Assembly (NCBI RefSeq): GCF_023195695.1
Contig: NZ_JALPQG010000001.1
Location: 186,001 to 250,000 of the forward strand
Origin: Aliiroseovarius sp. S1339
GTDB taxonomy: Bacteria; Pseudomonadota; Alphaproteobacteria; Rhodobacterales; Rhodobacteraceae
Direction of reading: 5' to 3'
Length of the DNA stretch: 64,000 nt
The notes beneath the pieces were generated by a model. The model saw only the letters and a list, made by a program, of their open reading frames with translations. It searched no databases and was not told the DNA's origin. Within the stretch, counting starts at the first letter, position 1; each line of letters opens with the position of its first letter. Below, piece by piece: positions 9,932-18,216 of this stretch. The translations under genes and the position numbers were made by a program.

Positions 9932-10355
9932 AGCTGGAAGACGATGCGTGCAATCAAGCCGCTCGGCTTTAGGTTCCGATAGAGAAAGCATTTTCGCAAT
10001 ATCTTAACAATTCAGATTAGGACAGGTTTGGGCTAACGCCCATGTTGTCAAACGGCGGTGCTTGACGGGGCTACTGCATGCTCGGCCCTGCCCCTACCCC
10101 TGTATACCCATTGGGTCCCAGCCACTAAATTCTAGCCGATTGTCATGCGGCTTTCGCGCTGATCAATCGTAACAACTATCGCTTACTCGACTTTTGTTTA
10201 TAAATGTCGACTTCCTTCGACATGTTCCTGTCCACTGAGTTTTGACAGTGCGGTGAAGACGGCGGTCATGAAGAGTAGTTTTATTAGCTGTATGCCGTGG
10301 TTTCCTTTGTTCAAAGGCGTATAAGTAGAGCGGCGGTGCGTCCATCATCATGCCT
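9932..10355. other. Intergenic stretch, no gene seen
   Basis: 424 bases between the membrane protein and the serine recombinase, which are convergent. I see no supported reading frame, RNA gene or strong terminator. A short 6-bp hairpin lies at about 10206-10223. Confidence 0.6.
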
Positions 10356-11051
10356 TCAAGCGGGCTTGTAGACACCTGCCCGTGCCAGCATTTGACGGAC
10401 ACTGTTATGGTTATAGACGTTTCCGTTTGGTGCGCAGTGACCCATTTCTGAGAGAACTTCGGCGATTTGGCGAAGGGTGCGACGCTTGCCTGTTTTTGGT
10501 GATTTGCGGTAGAGGCGTTTCGCTACTTGAATGGTCGCGTCAGCGACAGGTTTTCTGCCTTCCACCCTTCTGCCTAGAGCTGCGCTCTTCCGGTCACGTG
10601 CAGCTTTCAGCTTCTCTACGGTCTGACGACGGTCGAAGGCGTTCACTGCCCCCAAAATAGTCCGCACAAGCTCTGTCGTCGGTGTATCGACGGTGAAGTA
10701 ATCAGGCGCAGTTGTCGGAATCAGGTCAACGCCACGTTCCTTCAACATGCGGTGGCCAAGTTCCTGTACCACAGCATCACGTGCAAAGCGGTCCGGCGAC
10801 TCGACCAGAATGGTCCTCGTCCCATTGGCAAGGACTGCATCCAAGAGAGCGAGCATGCCGTCCCGTTGGTCGATAGGGTCAGTGCCGGACACCGCCGCGT
10901 CATAGAACGTGTCAACTACGTCATAGCCATTGGCAGCCGCATAGGCTTCAATGGCAGCGCGCTGGCGGGTGTCTGAGTCCTTGTCCACACCTACGTTTGT
11001 GGCACTTGAAGTCCTCATATACGCGAACGCTGCAATATTCTCCTGATGCAT
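10356..11051 (-). CDS. Serine recombinase (resolvase/invertase family)
   Basis: A 231-residue protein with an N-terminal resolvase catalytic domain. The motif AYMRTSS places the nucleophile at about Ser15; the arginine-containing ESPDRFARD stretch and the long helix following DRRQTVEKLKAARDRK are typical. The C-terminal 60 residues (RTLRQIAEVLSEMG ... NSVRQMLARAG) form a helix-turn-helix for site binding. A GGAGGA ribosome site precedes the ATG. The size fits a small resolvase rather than a large phage integrase. It may resolve multimers of the excised element or invert a segment; no pair of inverted crossover sites was recognised nearby. Confidence 0.88.
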   Translation of the reverse strand: MHQENIAAFAYMRTSSATNVGVDKDSDTRQRAAIEAYAAANGYDVVDTFYDAAVSGTDPIDQRDGMLALLDAVLANGTRTILVESPDRFARDAVVQELGHRMLKERGVDLIPTTAPDYFTVDTPTTELVRTILGAVNAFDRRQTVEKLKAARDRKSAALGRRVEGRKPVADATIQVAKRLYRKSPKTGKRRTLRQIAEVLSEMGHCAPNGNVYNHNSVRQMLARAGVYKPA

Positions 11052-11984
11052 TACCTATATCCTCCATACACTTAATCGACTCATCTGGTACTTTTCTCAA
11101 GTAATGTACCAAATTTTGAGCGGTGTGTCTGGCCCCTATTGTGGAAACAATCGCTTATTTGTGGGTTGGACAGTATGCTCTGAGCGTTTCTGGCATGGGA
11201 ATGAATGATGGCGGATACGCGTCGGGTGCTGAAAAGCAATCAGACATCATGTCGGGCGGATTTTTTGGCAGACCGACGGGGTTTTGAGAACGGGAATTTG
11301 GCTAGACGGATTTCTCGCAAGTGAAAGAGGGTGTAGGTGCACTACTCAAAGTGGAGAAACGTCAGTTCGGCGGAATTCTTGGTCAGCGGGATTTCCTTTG
11401 CGATTGGTGAAGCGGAGTCGATTGTGCCTCGACAACGACGAAATTGCTTCTTGCTATGACTGTTTCAAGAAAAATGATAATCACGCAATAAAATCTTGTT
11501 TGCGTCATGAGCGGCCCCTGCGGAGGCAGTTTGACAATCGTGTGTCATGCCAGCGATGGCCGGCGATGGTTGGATGTTGAGAGAAAACCCCCTGATTTCA
11601 ACGCCGCGATGGGAACGATGGGAGCGATGGCTGCCTGTAACGGTTTGGGTGTGGATGTGAGTTCCGATGATGTCGGAGAGGTTAGAGTTCAAGAATATTT
11701 CTATGCACTTTCCATCGCTCCCATCGTTCCCATCGCAGCATTGATTCAAAGGGAATTTTTTTGGAACCGTCGCCATCGACTTGCCATCTCTTGCCATCGC
11801 TGGCGATCCTAGCGGCGCTACATCCGGTTCAGAAACTGTTGACGACGCGAGACTACTAGATGACCGCTGCGAGCCCCTGCGGCCATGCCAGAAAACACTT
11901 ACAAAGCGTTGCTTTTGTCTTGATCTTACTTGAAGATCGTCCCGCAATCTCCTGTCAAGAATTGCACATAAGGAGGATAGCGCG
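11052..11984. other. Long non-coding region upstream of the replication genes
   Basis: 933 bases without a convincing gene. The first 500 bases show nothing I recognise. The second half contains the symmetric CGATGG array listed separately. Reading frames that cross this part are built from the repeats and lack good ribosome sites. Confidence 0.65.
11554..11799. repeat. Mirror-arranged CGATGG iteron array with a perfect 25-bp inverted repeat
   Basis: Five CGATGG motifs on the left (at 11554, 11564, 11607, 11616 and 11625) all point one way. Five complementary CCATCG motifs on the right (at 11712, 11721, 11730, 11773 and 11794) all point the other way, with a degenerate sixth at 11784. The inner three on each side are spaced exactly 9 bp and form a perfect 25-bp inverted repeat, 11606-11630 with 11712-11736, separated by 81 bp. 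Spacings of 9-11 bp put the motifs on about one helical face. Iterons next to a primase/helicase gene are typical of replication origins of P4-like and PICI-like elements, so an origin is the best guess; a large cruciform operator is the alternative. Confidence 0.85.
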
Positions 11985-12584
11985 TTGTCGATAAGTGGCC
12001 TGTCAAGACTACTGACTCATCTTGTTGACCGAAATGATCGTGCGGATGAAGACACCGCAGACTTATTGGACCACATGGCTAAGCTGTCCTCGCATATTTG
12101 CGAGGTTTGGAAAGCCAATATCGATGCACTAGAAATTCTCTCGCTTGAAGCGGATGGGCATAGAAAAAGAAGAGACAACGTGCCGTTCAAAGAGTTGTTG
12201 GCGACCAAAGACTTGTCACTAATCAAAATGGCTCAAGCACGACGAGCAAACGGCGCGGAAGTGTATGAATTCATAGAAATTGAAAAGACATTCGAAACTA
12301 ACCCTGACGCAACCGGTCGTACTTCCATTAGATCCAGCGCATCGACTGAGCAGATTGAAAAAATTAGGCGATCTGCTCGATCAATATACAGAAAGCGGGA
12401 GGACTTCCGGCGTGAGTTTGATGAAATATTTGATGATATCTCAGAAGAAAGTTTCGAAGATTTTGTTGCAAGACTTGATGATACAGATGTTTCTGTACTT
12501 CGAAAGAAACATGACAGAATGCAAAGGCAAGCGTCGAAGATCGCGGCAACAAGCAGGAAGTACCGTGCGAGCATCCGGAACTAA
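11985..12584 (+). CDS. Small helical, charged protein of unknown function
   Basis: A 199-residue protein that appears entirely alpha-helical, with many Glu, Asp, Arg and Lys residues, a likely coiled coil in the last 80 residues and no cysteine cluster or membrane segment. I do not recognise a family. The start is TTG, chosen because a perfect AAGGAGG lies 8 bases upstream. It sits between the repeat array and the convergent primase gene, so a role in replication or control of the element is possible. Confidence 0.7.
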   Translation: MSISGLSRLLTHLVDRNDRADEDTADLLDHMAKLSSHICEVWKANIDALEILSLEADGHRKRRDNVPFKELLATKDLSLIKMAQARRANGAEVYEFIEIEKTFETNPDATGRTSIRSSASTEQIEKIRRSARSIYRKREDFRREFDEIFDDISEESFEDFVARLDDTDVSVLRKKHDRMQRQASKIAATSRKYRASIRN

Positions 12585-12632
12585 TCGCGTGTACCTCCTT
12601 CCATCATTTATTAATTGTACAGAAACTAATTC

Positions 12633-15596
12633 TCAGACACCAAATTCCTTCCGTTTTATCCTCATGTTTTTGGTGGTTCGCCCGACACCATCACTAACGG
12701 ACGCAACGAATTCGGGAAGGTTTGTGTAGGGAATGTTACTTGCAGAACTCCGGTCAAGCGCTTCAATGTCCGCCAGCGCGTTGCACAAGGCAGCGCGCTT
12801 TCCAAAACTGCCGGGGATTTGTAGCGTTTCCAGTTGCTTCCAGTCCAAATAAATTGTGTCGGGTGTGTACCACCCTATGACACGCCCGCGTGCATCATGA
12901 TTATCCGGCGTGATCCCCTGTACTCGATCATCCTTATCCGGCGCGCAGGCGGCAAGGATGGTTCGGTCCATCTCACTACCAATCCAAGATCGGAACGAGT
13001 CCAACATCGACTCAGATCCATTTGCGGTCGCAGCTTCATCCGACTTCAAAAACGACTCCCAGCAAAGAAGAACGCCGCGCCTGACGGCACTCAGTTCATC
13101 TAGCAAGCCTGCCTCAAAAGCCAGTTCACCAGCCCTCTGAGCAAGCGCAAATGGTCGCGCTGCACGTCTTATCCCCGGCGTCCTGCCATCTGCCAACGTA
13201 TCGACAATTGTCTGCACCTCTTTTGCAAGGTTTGAATTGTCTCGATCCATGAGATGATGAATGAAATCCTCCCCGGCATATCCGTAGTTTTGTTGGACAG
13301 CCTCAATCTTTGCAATCTCGGCTGTCGTTCGGTCCCTGCCGCTCCCAACATCAACGTCCGGGAAGCGTACTGCCATACCGCCGCGATACGGGACGCCAGC
13401 AGCTTCAATTTCAGCCTTGATGTTCGACTCAGAAGAGAACACCACAAAGGGCCGAAATTCGGAAGTGCGGGTAAGACCCGGTCCGTTACCACGCTTACGC
13501 GCTTTTCCACGCCCGGTGTGAATAACAAAGATCAATGGTGCAAGCTGGCGTTTGTCAGTGATAGCCCCAAGTTCATCCATCATTAGGCACGTACCACTGC
13601 CATAAATCGCCAAATCCTCGTAGGCATTAGGAGTAGAGCTTGCGGTCCAGAACACGCCTTTACCGTCCTGTGGCGTCGTCCAGATGGATGCGGCCACCGT
13701 CTGCCCCAGCGATTTCCCCTTTGACGTGCCACCGCTTAGTACGAAGCCAACTGGATTCCATTCGAGCATGTCTAGCAGTGGTCCGGCGAAGCCCGCACAA
13801 AGCGTCAATGCCCAATATGGATTGTCTTCAACGTGGGAGAGGGCAGCGTTAGCTGCACCCTGCCAGCCTTCAAGAGTGCCTTTCTTGTTGATCACCTTGA
13901 CCGTTGCATCCTCATGCAAGCGCACAGCATCGCCTCCAATGCAGTGACCGGTTGGCATCATGAATCCTTCGCCGTGCCATCCGGGCTTATGGAGCGTTGG
14001 AACCAATCGCTTTGGGGTCATGCGACGAAGCAAGTTCAACAGGCGATCATTTGCCTTTTGTGTCCCCGCCTCCATCGGCAAACCTGCGTCCGCCAACTTA
14101 CGCAGCACATCCGGTCCATTCGCATACAGGCTGGCGCGATCAAGTGTTAGTTCGGTCCGGATACCGTTTTCGTTCTCGAACGAAATTATCCGCCCCGCGC
14201 CTTCGGTCCCGCTCGAGTCTGCTGTCCGCCCGACAACGTCAAACACGCCACAAACAGGGATGCTTGCGATTTCATCCCCATTAGCTTCTTGGAAGAAGAT
14301 CATGTCAGTCCCGAGTACGTACCCTTTCGGCATCCAGTCTTCTGCCGCCTCGAACTGAACTTTGTCTGTGAGCTCTCGCACCTGCCGTGCTGCGATGAAT
14401 TCTCTCGCCTGTTCTATCCGGCCTGTCAGGTAGTCGTCATCAAACATGTATCGGTCTTTTCTTGCCTGATCATCTTTCATTTCGGTGGCGGCAATTGTCG
14501 CTCGCAGAATGTCGAAGATGTCATCGCCGTTGGCGTCTGACCCATGCTCCGAAAAGAAGCTACAAGCTGCGCTGTAGATGGGAGCATCAAAGCCACGCTG
14601 GCCCTCACCATCTCCGATGGTTTCAAGGTGAGCCTCAAAACCAATCGCATTGACGCCCTGACGGGCGCTGGCACTACTCTTCCGCTTTCCTGTCTTGGCC
14701 TTGCCCTTGGTTTTCGAGACCTCTTCGCCGCGCCCCTTAGTCGCCTCGAATGAAAGCTTCACCAGCCAATCGGGCGCATCTGCAACGCTGCATTCCCACG
14801 GCGCGCGACCGTCATCCCAGCGATAAAATTTGCCGTTTGGGTGGATGGATGGAGGGGCGATGATCTGCCCATTGCTACCCCGGATATCAACACCGGGCGC
14901 GATTGAAGACGCCGTGTTGCGAATGTCTGCACCGTTCGCACGAAAGATCAGGTGATAGCCGCCGCTGCCGGTGATGGACTCCCACGTTACTGGAAGTGCG
15001 CCGTGCTCAGCTTCCATTTCTGCCAGAGCCGCTTTGCCCGCATCGCCGTCAATGTCCATCACGAACAAGTCGCAGTCGGGCGGGAATGAAATAGAGACGT
15101 TCCGATAAGCTGGCGGCGGAGCGAATGGGTAGACACTGCCATTCTTGTCGGCAGGGTAGTTACCGTCGCCGGTCCAGAAAGATGTAATTTCGGCGTGGTC
15201 AACGCTTGCGCGTGCCTGCCATTTCGTGCCGCGAGGAATCTTGACCTGACCGCCGGGTCCAGTGCCAACGCCAGCCGTGCCCAGTGCATGTGAATCTATG
15301 ACATGAAGCCCTTCATCGGCGTAGGCCAGCGCCGCCGCAAGAGTCAGGACATTGTGGTTTGGAAAGCTGTTGCTAACGTCTGACAATACCCTTGCAGCTT
15401 TATGGGCATACTTGGCAGGCAACCGTTGCCTGAGATCGTCTCGGGCCATCGTCGCTGCGGACGTGAGATACGGATTCTTTCGGTTGTTCAATCTTTCAAA
15501 GAGATCTGCCGCATGCGTGCGTTCAAGCATGTCGACTACGTTGTCACTGCGATCATCGGCAGTTATTCGATCTGCAGTCTTGTTCAAAGTCGTCAT
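12633..15596 (-). CDS. Primase-polymerase / DUF927 helicase-like replication protein
   Basis: A 987-residue replication protein. The N-terminal third is a bifunctional primase-polymerase (prim-pol) domain: the acidic pair in FVMDIDGD near residue 179, the GSGGYHLIF stretch, and the PPSIHPNGKFYRW motif typical of the family. The C-terminal half is a DUF927 ATPase with Walker A GGTSKGKS near 622 and Walker B CLMMDELG near 667, followed by an arginine-rich sensor region. Such two-domain proteins prime and unwind DNA for phages, satellites and integrative plasmids, comparable in logic to P4 alpha or PICI Pri-Rep proteins. It is convergent with the 199-residue gene and about 0.8 kb from the repeat array that may be its origin. 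Confidence 0.88.
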   Translation of the reverse strand: MTTLNKTADRITADDRSDNVVDMLERTHAADLFERLNNRKNPYLTSAATMARDDLRQRLPAKYAHKAARVLSDVSNSFPNHNVLTLAAALAYADEGLHVIDSHALGTAGVGTGPGGQVKIPRGTKWQARASVDHAEITSFWTGDGNYPADKNGSVYPFAPPPAYRNVSISFPPDCDLFVMDIDGDAGKAALAEMEAEHGALPVTWESITGSGGYHLIFRANGADIRNTASSIAPGVDIRGSNGQIIAPPSIHPNGKFYRWDDGRAPWECSVADAPDWLVKLSFEATKGRGEEVSKTKGKAKTGKRKSSASARQGVNAIGFEAHLETIGDGEGQRGFDAPIYSAACSFFSEHGSDANGDDIFDILRATIAATEMKDDQARKDRYMFDDDYLTGRIEQAREFIAARQVRELTDKVQFEAAEDWMPKGYVLGTDMIFFQEANGDEIASIPVCGVFDVVGRTADSSGTEGAGRIISFENENGIRTELTLDRASLYANGPDVLRKLADAGLPMEAGTQKANDRLLNLLRRMTPKRLVPTLHKPGWHGEGFMMPTGHCIGGDAVRLHEDATVKVINKKGTLEGWQGAANAALSHVEDNPYWALTLCAGFAGPLLDMLEWNPVGFVLSGGTSKGKSLGQTVAASIWTTPQDGKGVFWTASSTPNAYEDLAIYGSGTCLMMDELGAITDKRQLAPLIFVIHTGRGKARKRGNGPGLTRTSEFRPFVVFSSESNIKAEIEAAGVPYRGGMAVRFPDVDVGSGRDRTTAEIAKIEAVQQNYGYAGEDFIHHLMDRDNSNLAKEVQTIVDTLADGRTPGIRRAARPFALAQRAGELAFEAGLLDELSAVRRGVLLCWESFLKSDEAATANGSESMLDSFRSWIGSEMDRTILAACAPDKDDRVQGITPDNHDARGRVIGWYTPDTIYLDWKQLETLQIPGSFGKRAALCNALADIEALDRSSASNIPYTNLPEFVASVSDGVGRTTKNMRIKRKEFGV

Positions 15597-15930
15597 TTAT
15601 CTTGCCTTTGGTACCTCAATGAACACACAATGTGGTGTACTCATGGTTGATCAGAACTATTGCTCCGTCGCGTCTTTGCCTTTTGCGACCCTGCATTTCA
15701 TTGTTGGCGGCATGCCTACCACATAATTTATTGAAAATCGGTAAAGCACTGATAAAAAATAATAATTTCCCGCAACTTAACATTCTTTGCCTCACTCCGT
15801 CGCCGCTAAATCCAGTTAGAAACCAACGCCATCGCAGCACTTGTTGCGGAAAAGTCATGACACCGCCTTTTTGATCAGCGCTTGCCAATATCAGGTCAGA
15901 TATTTCGCGAGAAGGTTTCCGCTGAAATGA
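15597..15930. other. Intergenic region upstream of the primase gene
   Basis: 334 bases, AT-rich around 15725-15785. It probably holds the promoter of the primase gene or lies within its transcript. No gene with a supported start was found, and an overlapping minus-strand frame at 15616-15888 has no clear ribosome site. Confidence 0.5.
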
Positions 15931-16341
15931 TCATTGCAGCCACCGTTCCGTCGGAAAATCAGGCGGGAAGGTCACAGCGACAGGGCGACCCGCGCCGTCG
16001 TCTTGCCATTGGTTCGGAGCGTGGATGTATGCGCCGCAAAGCTTGCAGGCCAAAAGGCTCAAATCACGTGATCCCACGGATGTAGAAAGGCTGTCGAGAT
16101 CATAGATCGCAGGTGCATCACCAGCCACATCATCACGATGCGCCAGTACGGCCTCAGCAAGTGCGAAAATCTCTGCAATTGACCATTCAACTCCGTTGGA
16201 ATGGTAACTGACAGCCTCAGCAAGGGCCGCTGACGCGGCCTCTGTCGAATTGGTCGGGTTCTGGTCCGACAGCCCGAAACCCGCGCGGATATGAAGGTAG
16301 AGGCGAGCCTGTTGGGCTCTCGTTGTGGAGATGGGAAACAT
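15931..16341 (-). CDS. Hypothetical protein of the island
   Basis: About 136 residues from the internal ATG (the open frame extends up to 16428). It is mostly helical in the first half, with runs rich in Ala and Glu. The second half contains a CKLCGAY motif that might hold a metal together with other residues, though only two cysteines are present. No family recognised. It follows the other small genes of the leftward block after a hairpin-rich gap. Confidence 0.5.
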   Translation of the reverse strand: MFPISTTRAQQARLYLHIRAGFGLSDQNPTNSTEAASAALAEAVSYHSNGVEWSIAEIFALAEAVLAHRDDVAGDAPAIYDLDSLSTSVGSRDLSLLACKLCGAYIHAPNQWQDDGAGRPVAVTFPPDFPTERWLQ

Positions 16342-16500
16342 GACTATTTGTCCATTCTGATTGGTCTCCTGTCGGGTGGAAGAGGGTTGAAAAAAGCGGT
16401 GGCTGTTCGGGGCAGCCACCAGTCGCAACTATCGCCGCGAATTCTGATTTGGGTCTCAGCAATTTTGGTGTGGCAGGGATTGGCCTAATCCCTACCACTT

Positions 16501-16578
16501 CGAGCACGCGCAAACCGAAAGGCGTGCTCGATGTCTTGGGCGCACTGGGACGTGCTTGACGATTAAACGCCCCAGTGC
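16501..16578. repeat. Consecutive hairpins between small island genes
   Basis: Two stem-loops: CGAGCACGC at 16501-16509 pairs with 16522-16530 (9 bp, 12-nt loop), and GCACTGGG at 16542-16549 pairs with CCCAGTGC at 16571-16578. A third, ATCACCCC/GGGGTGAT, lies just beyond at 16587-16605 inside the end of the next gene. None has a run of T behind it, so they are not classical terminators. They could shape the leftward mRNA, or mark a packaging or binding site. Confidence 0.6.
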
Positions 16579-16931
16579 ATTTGCCCATCACCCCGACGGG
16601 GTGATCTCATTTCTGCAAAAACACCGTCGCAACGGGGGCAGAAGCCACGCTCGATAGCGTCGAACAGGAGTTGGGCTTGATCCAGAAGTCTGCGCCCCTG
16701 TTCCGGGTCACACTTCCTTTCCTGCCCTTCTGGGTCTGGCAGCACATCAACATGTTTTGACAAACCGACCAAAGCGGATGACAGGACATCCGACTCCGTT
16801 GTGATCGCCTTCAAAATTGCCGAAGCGCGTTTGTCGCCTTGGGGTAGGTTTCTCAACTGCCCGGTGAATTTTTCAATCGCACTGACAGAGTGTTCCACGA
16901 CAAAAAGAAGGCTTCTTACAGTGTGCTTCAT
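16563..16931 (-). CDS. Hypothetical protein with C-terminal CxxC
   Basis: A 122-residue protein from ATG 16931 (the frame opens at 16946). Mostly helical, ending in a short FCPRCDGVF motif that resembles half of a zinc ribbon. The gene overlaps the end of the upstream TerS-like gene by 4 bases, so they are co-translated. No family recognised. Confidence 0.55.
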   Translation of the reverse strand: MKHTVRSLLFVVEHSVSAIEKFTGQLRNLPQGDKRASAILKAITTESDVLSSALVGLSKHVDVLPDPEGQERKCDPEQGRRLLDQAQLLFDAIERGFCPRCDGVFAEMRSPRRGDGQMHWGV

Positions 16932-17398
16932 GATGTGGCATTGCACGTGCAGTAGTGAAACTCCCGAAACGGAGGGGTTTCTTCAACTTTTTCAGGCGAT
17001 GGTGTGCGTGACTCGACGCGTTGTGATCTGCCTGCATGGGTGACCAGCCCTTTTCTAATGGCGCTCTGCTGTGCGTAGGAAGCTCCTGCGCGCGTAGCGG
17101 CCTCAGCGGCCTGAGTGAGGGCATCAGTGACTTTCTCCATCAATTCTGACAAGTGTGACGCCGTCAAACGTTCTGGTGCGCCAACAGATGCTCGTATGCG
17201 TCGCAGGTACGCGATCCGGTCCATGACGTCTTCGCGGGCATTCACACGGGTCGCGGTGACACGCCTACCCGGAGTAACCTCTGCACCAGTAGCGGAACAC
17301 CATGCATCAATGAGCAGCATTCCAGCCGCTACACTTTGCGCAAACGCCTCATATTTCGCTTTGCGAAGCGGGGCTGATCCGGGATCAGCGCCGGGCAT
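16928..17398 (-). CDS. Small terminase subunit-like protein
   Basis: A 156-residue protein from the ATG 14 bases before the upstream stop. The first 75 residues (KYEAFAQSVAAGM ... AWCSATG ... RVNAREDVMDRIAYLRRIRA) match the pattern of the helix-turn-helix part of phage small terminase subunits, where an alternating KxExFaQxvaaG and arVNAxr pattern is usual. The second half is helical and could oligomerise. In satellites such a TerS redirects packaging to the element's own DNA. The assignment rests on this N-terminal pattern only; a generic HTH protein is possible. Confidence 0.55.
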   Translation of the reverse strand: MPGADPGSAPLRKAKYEAFAQSVAAGMLLIDAWCSATGAEVTPGRRVTATRVNAREDVMDRIAYLRRIRASVGAPERLTASHLSELMEKVTDALTQAAEAATRAGASYAQQSAIRKGLVTHAGRSQRVESRTPSPEKVEETPPFREFHYCTCNATS

Positions 17399-17828
17399 AC
17401 TCAGAAATCTTCTTCTGAACGTAGTCTTCGACACGATCAGCCAGTGATCCGTCCCGATCCCATTGAAGCAGAGTCACTTTTTTGACGCTCTCCATGAATT
17501 CGGCGGTCAACCGCGCACGCAACTGGCGGTCGTTGCTCGCAAGGTTCAATTGACTGATTTCATCATTTTCGACGGCGCGGCGGGCAATGGATGCCCACTG
17601 CGCACGGTCGCTCGGATCAACTTCCGTCGTATCGCCGGTTACAATGAAATGGAAAACACTTGGGTTCTGACGTAGATCGGCACAAAGACCTTTGACTGTG
17701 ATCTCAGACAATCGATTGCCAAACTCTGATGCCAAAGCCAGTTCCAAGGCAGACTCACATTTTTCAAGACGCGCTTCCTCGTGCGATTTCAGATGGGATG
17801 CGATGATTTCGTTCTCGTAAAAGGTCAT
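17385..17828 (-). CDS. Hypothetical protein of the island
   Basis: A 147-residue, mostly helical acidic protein from ATG 17828, which overlaps the stop of the HTH gene in an ATGA junction. It has an internal hydrophobic patch (PSVFHFIVTGD) but no membrane segment. No family recognised. Tight coupling on both sides places it in one operon with the HTH, TerS-like and CxxC genes. Confidence 0.62.
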   Translation of the reverse strand: MTFYENEIIASHLKSHEEARLEKCESALELALASEFGNRLSEITVKGLCADLRQNPSVFHFIVTGDTTEVDPSDRAQWASIARRAVENDEISQLNLASNDRQLRARLTAEFMESVKKVTLLQWDRDGSLADRVEDYVQKKISEYARR

Positions 17829-18043
17829 TGGGTTCGTTTTTCCTTGTCGACTTGGAGAAGCCTGAGTTCCACTTGTTCGTCGCGTCCGCGTTCGCGAAGC
17901 CGTGCGAGCACAGTTGCTACTGGGAAGTGTTTCCGTCCTGCACAGTACGCGAACGGAAGCTGACGCCCTCTCAGTAAACGCCATACAGTTTGGCGAGAGA
18001 GGGAAGCAGCACTGCATATATCGGCGATGGCGATTGTGAACAT
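17825..18043 (-). CDS. Excisionase/AlpA-like HTH protein
   Basis: A 72-residue winged-helix protein of the MerR/HTH_17 (excisionase, AlpA) type: IADICSAASLSRQTVWRLL is the helix-turn-helix and the HFPVATVLARLRER part follows as in AlpA-like proteins. It begins the leftward operon and is divergent from the integrase 174 bases away. This is the normal place for a directionality factor or element regulator in PICI and P4-like elements. It could control both excision and the leftward promoter. Confidence 0.75.
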   Translation of the reverse strand: MFTIAIADICSAASLSRQTVWRLLRGRQLPFAYCAGRKHFPVATVLARLRERGRDEQVELRLLQVDKEKRTQ

Positions 18044-18216
18044 TATTCGTGAAACATGTGGGCTTTGATAACCTCAAATGTAACCGAAAAACGTTAGCAA
18101 AACCTTAAGGTTTCTATGATGGGCGACGATTCGCGTGGCGACACTATTTCGCCAGAATCTCTTGGCAAAGTCGCCCGCGATGCCCAAGAAGACGACCAAT
18201 TGATTGCGAGGTGAAC

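Noticed and set aside
10206-10223. Short palindrome in the gap before the serine recombinase
   Set aside because: Only 6 bp of stem, the kind expected by chance in a gap of this length.
11465-11947. 160-residue minus-strand reading frame
   Set aside because: It runs across the symmetric CGATGG array, giving low-complexity SHRSHRSHR text; the ribosome site is too close to the TTG start, and no protein-like domain is visible.
15616-15888. 90-residue minus-strand frame upstream of the primase
   Set aside because: No clear start signal and no recognisable pattern; treated as intergenic.
17372-17388. 17-base near-palindrome GCTGATCCGGGATCAGC
   Set aside because: It lies within overlapping coding ends of two small genes; without a second copy there is no reason to call it an operator.
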